Source: Micromonospora nigra
Lineage (GTDB): Bacteria; Actinomycetota; Actinomycetes; Mycobacteriales; Micromonosporaceae
Direction: 5' to 3'
Length of the DNA: 64,000 nucleotides
Assembly: GCF_900091585.1 (NCBI RefSeq)
Contig: NZ_FMHT01000003.1
Location: forward strand, 3,339,501-3,403,500
Part shown: piece after piece, positions 58,106 through 64,000 of the stretch
Layout: each line of letters starts with the position of its first letter
Position numbering within the stretch: the stretch's first letter is position 1
Translations under genes and position numbers: made by a program
The notes under the pieces: model-generated
Databases searched by the model: none
What the model saw: the letters and a program-made list of their open reading frames with translations, nothing else
Told to the model about the DNA's origin: nothing

Positions 58106-58723
58106 TCACGTGTAGAGCTTCTTCGCGTACTCCGGGCCGTAGTGGCGTTCCAGATCGGCGAGGCTCTCCGCCGGTGACTCGGTGTCCTTTCTCAGCCGCG
58201 CCCGGGTGGGCAGCGCGTCCGGCCGCCAGGTTTCCGGCTCCCACAGCCCGGCGCGCAGGAACGCCTTCGCGCAGTGGGAGAAGATCTGCTCGATCTCGAC
58301 CACCAGGGCCAGCACGGGCCGGTGCCCCTGCATCACCATGTCGTCGAACCAGGGGGCGTCGCGCAGCAGCCGGGCCCGACCGTTGATCCGCAGGGTGTCG
58401 GTCCGCCCGGGGATCAGGAAGATCAGCCCGACATGCGGGTTGGTGAGGATGTTGCGGTAGCCGTCGGCGCGCCTGTTGCCCGGCCGCTCGGGCAGGGCGA
58501 TGGTGTGTTCGTCCAGCACCAGGGCGAAGCCGGGCGGGTCACCCTTCGGCGAGACGTCGCAGGTGCCGTCCGATGCGGCGGTGGCGACCAGGCAGAACGG
58601 CGACGCGGCCAGCCACTGCCGGTCGCGCTCGTGCAGCCGGTCGCGCTCCTTGGCCGCAACGTGTGGGGTGGGCGTGCCCAGCAGCTCCCGTAGCTCCGCC
58701 GCCGAGGTGATCTCCACCGTCAC
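58106..58723 (-). CDS. Pyridoxamine 5'-phosphate oxidase-family FMN protein
   Basis: A 205-residue split-barrel flavoprotein of the PPOX class (MSMEG_1061-like): WLAASPFCLVATAASDGTCDVSPKGDPPGFALVLDEHTIALPERPGNRRADGYRNILTNPHVGLIFLIPG, then NGRARLLRD and HCAKAFLRAGLWEPETW. The SPKGDPPGF and RPGNRRADGYRNIL segments are the flavin-binding signatures of this subgroup. GTG 58723 lies five bases after GGGGGAGG. Substrate unknown. Convergent with the MazG-like gene. Confidence 0.88.
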   Translation of the reverse strand: MTVEITSAAELRELLGTPTPHVAAKERDRLHERDRQWLAASPFCLVATAASDGTCDVSPKGDPPGFALVLDEHTIALPERPGNRRADGYRNILTNPHVGLIFLIPGRTDTLRINGRARLLRDAPWFDDMVMQGHRPVLALVVEIEQIFSHCAKAFLRAGLWEPETWRPDALPTRARLRKDTESPAESLADLERHYGPEYAKKLYT

Positions 58724-58878
58724 GTCGACCTCCCCCGTCCGTTGACCACGGTGGCGGCGCACCGTCGTTTCGAGCCTACTGCGGCGCCCGTGCGTGGTTT
58801 GCCCCGGCGCGGCGGCGGGTAGGGCCCACAGCGAGCGCCGGAACCCGAGCACGGACGAGGTGAGCAGGAGGCCCGAAG

Positions 58879-59436
58879 ATGGAGAGCCGACTAAAGGTCC
58901 TGGGCCACCCCGTCCACCCGATGCTGGTGATGTTCCCCGTCGCACTGCTGGTCACCGCCGTGCTGTTCGACGTGGTGGACACCGTCGGCGGGCCGGACTT
59001 CCTCGGCGAGGTGGCGTACTGGAACATCACGGTCGGCCTGGTCGGCGGCCTGCTGGCCGCGGCGGCCGGCGTGGTCGACCTGCTGGCCATCCCCACCGGC
59101 ACCCGGGCGAAGCGGGTGGCACTCATCCACGCCGCCGCCAACGTGGCGGTGATCCTGCTGTTCTCCGCGGTGTGGGTGGTGCGGCTCAACGCCGAGTCGC
59201 GGGCCGCCGGCGGGGCGCTCGTCGCCATCGAGGTGGTGGCCCTGGCGATCCTCGGCATCAGCGCCTGGCTCGGCGGGGAACTCGTCGACCGGCTCGGCGT
59301 CGGCGTCGACCGCGATGCCGGCCTGGACGCGCCCAGCTCGCTGCGGCCGGCAACCAACGCCCACGCCAACGCCCCCAGCACCGCTCCCGCCCCCGGCACC
59401 GCCCAGGCCACCGGACGGACAGGAGAACCGCGATGA
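58879..59436 (+). CDS. DUF2231 membrane protein
   Basis: A 185-residue four-helix membrane protein of DUF2231. The family signature is LGHPVHPMLVMFPVALLVTAVLFD; helices follow at ITVGLVGGLLAAAAGVVDLLAI, VALIHAAANVAVILLFSAVWVV and LVAIEVVALAILGISAWLGGELV. Conserved His residues (GHPVHP, LIHAAAN) could bind heme or metal. The C-terminus is a Pro/Ala-rich tail. ATG 58879 follows AGGAGG. Its stop overlaps the Hsp20 start (ATGA). Confidence 0.9.
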   Translation: MESRLKVLGHPVHPMLVMFPVALLVTAVLFDVVDTVGGPDFLGEVAYWNITVGLVGGLLAAAAGVVDLLAIPTGTRAKRVALIHAAANVAVILLFSAVWVVRLNAESRAAGGALVAIEVVALAILGISAWLGGELVDRLGVGVDRDAGLDAPSSLRPATNAHANAPSTAPAPGTAQATGRTGEPR

Positions 59437-59963
59437 CCGAGCACAACCGTGGCTGGCGGAGCCGACAGCAGGGCTGGGACCCGATGGGCGAACTGCACTC
59501 GCTGCGTGCCGAACTGCGCCGGCTGGTCGGCGGCCGGTCCGGCCCGCCCGAGGTGGAGCTGGCCGAGACGTCCGACGGCTGGGAGGTGGTCGTCCGGCTG
59601 CCGGGGGTCGCGCCGGAGGAGGTCGCCGTCGAGCTGGACGACCGGGAGTTGTGCGTCCGGGCCCGCTCGGAGGCCGAGGTCAACGCCGACCACGGCATCC
59701 CGGGCGGATTCGAGACCCGGGGCTTCGAGCACCGGGTGGACCTGCCGGCCCGGATCGACCCCGACGCGATCGACGCGGTGATGGACCACGGCCTGCTGCG
59801 GGTTCGCCTGCCCCGGGCGAACCGACCCGCGCCGCGCACCATCACCGTCGGCCGTGCCGGCCCCCGTGGCGAATCCGGGGGTGCACCGCCGACCGTCGAT
59901 CCGGCCGCCGACCGGGAACTGCACCACCCGGACGTCGCCGCCGGCGAGTACGGCCGGCCCTGA
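59433..59963 (+). CDS. Hsp20-family small heat shock protein
   Basis: A 176-residue protein with an alpha-crystallin domain (about 40-135): VELAETSDGWEVVVRLPGVAPEEVAVELDDRELCVRARSEAE and FEHRVDLPARIDPDAIDAVMDHGLLRVRLPRA (the A-x-x-x-x-G-L-L-R-V motif). An ATP-independent holdase chaperone. Coupled to DUF2231 by ATGA overlap; stress response is implied. The C-terminal tail is Pro/Ala-rich. Confidence 0.92.
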   Translation: MTEHNRGWRSRQQGWDPMGELHSLRAELRRLVGGRSGPPEVELAETSDGWEVVVRLPGVAPEEVAVELDDRELCVRARSEAEVNADHGIPGGFETRGFEHRVDLPARIDPDAIDAVMDHGLLRVRLPRANRPAPRTITVGRAGPRGESGGAPPTVDPAADRELHHPDVAAGEYGRP

Positions 59964-59968
59964 CCGGC

Positions 59969-61081
59969 GTGGCCGGCCTCGCCCTGCTCGGCCCGGCCGT
60001 CGGGCACGTGCCCGACGTGGCCCGGATAGCCGTGCTGCGCGCCAACGCCCTCGGCGACTTCATCTTCGTGCTGCCGGCGTTGGACGCGCTGCGGTCGGCG
60101 TACCCGGCGGCGGAGATCGTGCTGCTCGGCGCGCCGTGGCACGCGCAGCTGTGGCGCGACCGCCCCGGCCCGGTGGACCGGGTGCTGGTGGTGCCGCCGG
60201 CACCGGGCATCCGCACGCCCGACGCGGGGGAGCCGGAACCGGACCTCGACGCCTTCCTCGCGGCGGCCCGCGCGGAACGGTTCGACCTGGCGGTGCAGGC
60301 GCACGGCGGCGGCGCCAACTCCAACCCGTTCGTGGCCGCCCTGGGTGCGCGGGTCACCGTCGGGCTGCGGGCCGACGACGCCCCACCGCTGGACCGCTGG
60401 CTGCGCTACGTCTACTACCAGCCCGAGGTGATCCGCTACCTGGAGGTGGCCGCGCTGGTCGGTGCGCCCGCCACCACGATCGTGCCCACCCTGGCCGTCA
60501 CCGACGCCGACCGGGCCGAGGCGCTGACGGTGCTCGGACCGCGGCACCGACCCCGGGTGGCCCTGCACCCGGGAGCCACCGACACCCGCCGCCGCTGGCC
60601 CGCCGAAGGGTTCGCCGAGGTCGCCCGGGAACTGCACGGCGACGGGTACGAGGTGCTGGTCACCGGCACCCCTGCCGAGCGGGAGGTGGTGGACCGGGTC
60701 GTCGCGGCGGCCGGGGTGCCGGTCCGTCCCCAGGTGGGCACCCTCAGCCTCGGCGGGCTCGCCGGCTGCTACGAAGCCTGTGAGCTGGTGATCTCCAACG
60801 ACACGGGACCGCTGCACCTGGCCGCCGCCGTGGGCACCGCCACGGTCGGCATCTTCTGGGTCGGCAACCTCGTCACCGTGGCGAACCTGCTGCGCGGCCG
60901 GCACCGGCCGATCAGCTCGTGGACGGTGCACTGCCCGGTGTGCGGGGTGGACTGCACGCCCGGCATCTACCCGCACCGGCCGGGCGACGGCGAGTGCCCG
61001 CACCGGGTCTCCTTCGTGGCCGACGTGCCGGTCGTGGAGGTCGTCGAGGCCGCCCGCGAGCTGCTGGCTCAGCCCGCCTGA
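59969..61081 (+). CDS. Glycosyltransferase family 9 (heptosyltransferase-like)
   Basis: A 370-residue GT-B enzyme of family GT9. N-terminal IAVLRANALGDFIFVLPALDALRSAYP is the acceptor-domain signature (LGDxVxxxP), with LHPGATDTRRRWPAEGFAEVA and SNDTGPLHLAAAVGTATVGIFW in the donor domain. GT9 enzymes use ADP-heptose; the neighbouring hldE gene supports that donor. GTG 59969, five bases after the Hsp20 stop, has no ribosome-binding site; GTG 60008 is an alternative start. Its 3' end overlaps the convergent GT2 gene by 13 bp. Confidence 0.9.
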   Translation: MAGLALLGPAVGHVPDVARIAVLRANALGDFIFVLPALDALRSAYPAAEIVLLGAPWHAQLWRDRPGPVDRVLVVPPAPGIRTPDAGEPEPDLDAFLAAARAERFDLAVQAHGGGANSNPFVAALGARVTVGLRADDAPPLDRWLRYVYYQPEVIRYLEVAALVGAPATTIVPTLAVTDADRAEALTVLGPRHRPRVALHPGATDTRRRWPAEGFAEVARELHGDGYEVLVTGTPAEREVVDRVVAAAGVPVRPQVGTLSLGGLAGCYEACELVISNDTGPLHLAAAVGTATVGIFWVGNLVTVANLLRGRHRPISSWTVHCPVCGVDCTPGIYPHRPGDGECPHRVSFVADVPVVEVVEAARELLAQPA

Positions 61082-61938
61082 CCGTCGGCGAGGACGACCT
61101 CCCACGCCTCCACGTCCCGGTCGGTGACGGTGGTCGGCGACTCCAGGTGGAACGCCCCGCTGGGCAGGACGCCCGCGCCGCCGTGGCGGGCCAGCACGGC
61201 GAGCTGGGCGGCGACGTCCTCGCCCTGGTGGTTCTCCGCCACCGACCGCCAGAAGTCGAAGCCCCCGCAGTCGACCAGTTTCGCCCGGTCGTACAGCACG
61301 CAACCGCCCACCCAGGAGACCCGGTACGCCCGCCACTCGCCCGGCCGCAGCCTGACCGCCTCGGTGACGTGCAGCAGGTTCGCCGCCGAGTGGATCCGTG
61401 CCCTGTCCCACTCCGGGCTGCCGGGGCGGATCCGTTCCGGCACCGGCCGGCCCGTCCACTCGGCGTAGTGCCGGTGCGTGTCGGGCCGTACGTCGTCGAG
61501 GTAGGACAGCCCGTGTACGGCGTTGCCGACGAACCCGCAGCCCAGCTCCCCGATCGCGGTGACCAGGCGGCGCAGGGTCCCCGGCTCCAGCCAGACGTCG
61601 TCGTCGAGGTTGAGCACGTACCGGGCGGCCGAGGCGGCCAGCAGGGACGCCCGGTGCTCGGCGAGCCCGCGGCGCGGCAGGCGTCGGGTCAGCAGCACGG
61701 GATGCCCCCGGTGGCGCAGTGCCCGCACCATGGTGGCCGCCGCCGGGTGGGCGTACCCGGGATCGCCGTCGGACTGGTCGCTGACCACCACCCCGAAGCC
61801 GTCGACGCCCTCCTGGGCGGCCAGCCCTGCCAGGGTGACCGCCAGTTCGGCGGGACGGTTGCGGGTGGGCACCAGCACGTCGACCAGCCGCTCGGCGCGG
61901 AACCCCTCGGGCGTGCCGGCGTCGAGCGGCCGGTTCAC
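61069..61938 (-). CDS. Glycosyltransferase family 2
   Basis: A 289-residue GT-A glycosyltransferase: ERLVDVLVPTRNRPAELAVTLAGLAAQ at the nucleotide-binding end, VLNLDDDVWLEPGTLRRLVTAIGE with the DxD metal motif (DDD), and a C-terminal GEDVAAQL segment. No membrane helix. GTG 61938 overlaps the hldE stop (GTGA), so it is co-expressed with the heptose gene. Donor and acceptor unknown. Confidence 0.9.
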   Translation of the reverse strand: MNRPLDAGTPEGFRAERLVDVLVPTRNRPAELAVTLAGLAAQEGVDGFGVVVSDQSDGDPGYAHPAAATMVRALRHRGHPVLLTRRLPRRGLAEHRASLLAASAARYVLNLDDDVWLEPGTLRRLVTAIGELGCGFVGNAVHGLSYLDDVRPDTHRHYAEWTGRPVPERIRPGSPEWDRARIHSAANLLHVTEAVRLRPGEWRAYRVSWVGGCVLYDRAKLVDCGGFDFWRSVAENHQGEDVAAQLAVLARHGGAGVLPSGAFHLESPTTVTDRDVEAWEVVLADGQAG

Positions 61939-63860
61939 GGCGACTGGCCGGTGACCGGTGCCGGCTGGCCGGCGAGTTCGCCGGGCACGGCGGTGTTCGC
62001 GGGTGCCGGGTCGGCTGGTCCACCGGGACCGTTGACCGCGGGTGCCGGGTCGGTGGATCCACCGGGACCGGTGGTCGCCGGTGCCCGGCCGGCGGAGTCG
62101 GCGGCGGCAGTGCCGGCGGCGTGGCCGTGCGCGCGGATCCGGTCGATGATCGCGGAGGTGGAGCGGTCCGGCACGTACCCGAGGGTGCGGACCTGCCCGC
62201 CCAGCCGGCGTACCAGCGGGGCCTCGGGCACCAGCTCCGGCGGGTAGTCGCCACCCTTGACGTACACGTGGGGGCGCACGGCCTCGATCAGCGCGGCCGG
62301 GGAGTCCTCCTCGAACACCACCACGTGGTCGACGCAGGACAGCGCGGCGAGCAGGGCGACGCGGTCCTCCACGGGGTTCACCGGCCGGTCCGGGCCCTTG
62401 AGCCGGCGGACGCTGCCGTCGGAGTTGACGGCCACGACCAGCACGTCGCCCAACGCCCGCGCCTGTTCCAGGTAGCGCACGTGCCCCCGGTGCAGCACGT
62501 CGAAGCAGCCGTTGGTGAAGACCACCGAGCGGCCGGCGGCGCGGTGCTCGGCGGCGATCGCGGTCAGGTCGGCCCCGCCGACCAGCGGGGCCGCGTCGGG
62601 TCGGGCGGCGGGCACGTCCAGCGCGGCCAGCAGGTCGTCGCGGCGGCACACGCAGGTGCCCGTCCCCGACACGGTGATCGTGGCGGCGAGCTGGGCCAGT
62701 TGCGCGGCGGTGGGCAGCGGCGCGTCGGCGGCCAGCGCCAGCGTCATCGCGGCCAGGTAGGCGTCCCCGGCCCCGACGGCATGGCTGGCCGGCACCGGGG
62801 TGCTGTGACTGCGGCGGGGCTCGCCGTCGGCCCCGCCGACCACCGCGCCCTCGGTGTCCAGGGTCACCGCGACCACGGCGGCGCCGGTGTGCGCGCGCAG
62901 TTCCGCCAGCCGGGACTGGGCCAGGACAGCCCGGTCGACGCCGGCCCCCGCGGCGGCGTTCACGGTCACGCCGGTCCCGGTGACGCTGAGCCCGTCGCCG
63001 GTCATCGCCACCCGACCCTCGCCGGGCGTCGGCTCGCCGGTCGGCCCGTCGGTGCGGCGCATGCCCGCCTCGCGGGGCGCGGCACCCACGGTCAGCTCGG
63101 ACGGTCCGTCGGCCGGGTCCTCCCCGGGATGGTCGAGGTGGAGCCCGGCGTGGCCGGCGGCGCGGGCGGCGGTGCCGGCGCGGGCCAACAGCCGGGTCGC
63201 CTCGGCGAAGCTCGGGGTGACCACGGTGGGGGCGAGTCCCCGCCAGTCGGCCAGGTCGTGCGCGTCCAGCGAGACCGTCGCGTACCGGTCGCGGTGTGCC
63301 ACCAGCCAGGCGCGGACGGCGGCGGGCAGCGCGCCGAGGCCGTAGTCGCACACCACCAGCGTGGGTGGCTCGCCGCCGGTGGCGGCGCGTAGTTCCTCGG
63401 TGGCGCAGCCGAGGGCGGTCAGCAGGTGCCGGACGCCGTCGTCGTCGAGCGGGTCGTCGGGGTCCCCGGAGTCCTCGCGCAGCAGGATCTGGTCACCGGC
63501 CAGCATGCGGCGCTTCACCGGCGTGGGGCGGCCCGGCTGGTTGACGGTGCGGTCCCAGACGCCGGCCCGGTCGAGGCAGTCGTGCAGTTCGTCCCCGGCC
63601 ACGTCGGCGCCGACCGGGGCGACCAGCACCGCCCGGCCGCCCAGCGCGGCGACGTTGACCGCCGTGTTGGCCGCGCCCCCGGCCGCCGAGATGCGGCGAC
63701 GCAGGGTGAGCACCGGGGCGGGCGCCTCCCGGCACAGCCGGTCGGAGTCGGCGAACCGCCACTCGTCGAGCATGGCGTCCCCGACGACCAGGACGGGACG
63801 TCCCCGCCAGCTCTCCACCACCGAGGCGAGCCGGCGCTGTTCCGCTGCTGCTCCTCCCAT
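61935..63860 (-). CDS. hldE: Bifunctional heptose-7-phosphate kinase/heptose-1-phosphate adenylyltransferase
   Basis: A 641-residue HldE/RfaE-type enzyme. N-terminal PfkB-family kinase (RPVLVVGDAMLDEWRFADSDR..RISAAGGAANTAVNVAALGG; ATP motif SHAVGAGDAYLAAMTLAL) and C-terminal nucleotidyltransferase from about residue 449 (VVFTNGCFDVLHRGHVRYLEQARALGD; HxGH). A Pro/Gly-rich insertion of about 80 residues (about 225-305) interrupts the kinase domain, and a Pro-rich tail ends the protein. Makes ADP-heptose with GmhA/GmhB. ATG 63860 chosen; ATG 63932 is possible. Coupled to GT2. Confidence 0.92.
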   Translation of the reverse strand: MGGAAAEQRRLASVVESWRGRPVLVVGDAMLDEWRFADSDRLCREAPAPVLTLRRRISAAGGAANTAVNVAALGGRAVLVAPVGADVAGDELHDCLDRAGVWDRTVNQPGRPTPVKRRMLAGDQILLREDSGDPDDPLDDDGVRHLLTALGCATEELRAATGGEPPTLVVCDYGLGALPAAVRAWLVAHRDRYATVSLDAHDLADWRGLAPTVVTPSFAEATRLLARAGTAARAAGHAGLHLDHPGEDPADGPSELTVGAAPREAGMRRTDGPTGEPTPGEGRVAMTGDGLSVTGTGVTVNAAAGAGVDRAVLAQSRLAELRAHTGAAVVAVTLDTEGAVVGGADGEPRRSHSTPVPASHAVGAGDAYLAAMTLALAADAPLPTAAQLAQLAATITVSGTGTCVCRRDDLLAALDVPAARPDAAPLVGGADLTAIAAEHRAAGRSVVFTNGCFDVLHRGHVRYLEQARALGDVLVVAVNSDGSVRRLKGPDRPVNPVEDRVALLAALSCVDHVVVFEEDSPAALIEAVRPHVYVKGGDYPPELVPEAPLVRRLGGQVRTLGYVPDRSTSAIIDRIRAHGHAAGTAAADSAGRAPATTGPGGSTDPAPAVNGPGGPADPAPANTAVPGELAGQPAPVTGQSP

Positions 63861-63979
63861 GGCCGCCGCGTCCCCCGGGCCGGTCCGGTCAAACCTGCGG
63901 CGTCGACCACGGGGAGGGGGCGTTTCGGGCATCCGGTCCCGGGAAGGGATTTCCGGGTACCCCCGAGAGGAGAGCAACG

Positions 63980-64000
63980 ATGGCAGCGACACTGCAGGGC
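63980..64000 (+). CDS. Start of a divergent gene (partial, 7 codons)
   Basis: ATG 63980 preceded by GAGAGGAGAG at 63965-63974 begins MAATLQG and runs off the window. The strong ribosome-binding site and divergence from hldE suggest a real gene, possibly another member of the heptose/glycan cluster; the product cannot be told from seven residues. Confidence 0.6.

Overview
The window is very GC-rich (roughly 70-75% by eye) with strong G/C bias at third codon positions, many GTG starts and ATGA/GTGA/TGATG gene overlaps. Gene content (type VII secretion parts, Tad pilus operon next to an Ssd protein, BldG-type STAS switch, K+-independent pyrophosphatase, MFS-thymidylate kinase fusion) points to a filamentous actinobacterium, most likely a Micromonospora-like member of Micromonosporaceae. 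That assignment is inference from gene families and order; there is no rRNA in the window. The gene order recalls Mycobacterium tuberculosis Rv3644c-Rv3671c (holB-type gene, topA, helicase, tad/ssd, HAD, acs, epoxide-hydrolase family) and Streptomyces coelicolor SCO3541-SCO3550 (holB, tmk fusion, topA, hppA, bldG, helicase), so the middle of the window is conserved chromosomal core.

Layout. 1-1710: RarD-type permease (partial), GNAT acetyltransferase, small holin-like membrane protein. 1872-9534: a partial ESX/type VII secretion locus with EccE, a WXG100 pair, mycosin MycP, and a very long SseB-domain protein followed by an overlapping small partner gene. 9536-16150: an alpha/beta hydrolase lacking its catalytic nucleophile, a frameshifted lipoprotein, a secreted M6 metalloprotease and acetyl-CoA synthetase with an 80-bp tandem duplication across its start. 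16381-20603: degenerate Fic-fold protein, HAD phosphatase, an orphan terminator region, small membrane protein, PRC-barrel stress protein, and a membrane-anchored protein ending in a VHL beta domain. 20907-26499: complete compact tad operon (ssd-tadA-tadB-tadC-pilin-tadE-tadG-like). 26699-31857: HxlR regulator/aldo-keto reductase pair, LURP-one protein, small protein with a CebR-like box upstream, MrfA-like helicase. 31990-40184: bldG and its partner kinase, hppA, lipoprotein, unknown gene, topA. 40247-41540: a DUF559 gene bracketed by two copies of an inverted-repeat element. 41556-45069: sugar-lactone oxidase, TetR regulator, PLP-dependent alanine racemase-like enzyme. 45217-51483: MFS-Tmk fusion, holB, a YbaB/EspC-like/WXG trio, ricT. 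51503-57172: metallophosphoesterase, tRNA-Thr, ABC exporter, DUF4097 and a ribbon-helix-helix protein. 57431-58723: VOC pseudogene, MazG-like protein, PPOX protein. 58879-64000: DUF2231, Hsp20, then a glycosyltransferase 9 / glycosyltransferase 2 / HldE group suggesting heptose-containing glycan synthesis that continues to the right.

How the genes relate. EccE, MycP, the WXG100 pair and possibly the YbaB/EspC/WXG trio belong to type VII export; EccB, EccC and EccD are not in the window. The tad operon should assemble a Flp pilus. BldG with its ATP-binding partner is an anti-sigma/anti-anti-sigma switch. Tmk, HolB, TopA and the helicase serve DNA replication and repair. The most unusual items are the SseB fusion with its overlapping partner, a VHL beta domain whose hydroxyproline-pocket positions are kept, and two dispersed-repeat structures (the acs-start duplication and the AGATCTTGGTAC element pair).
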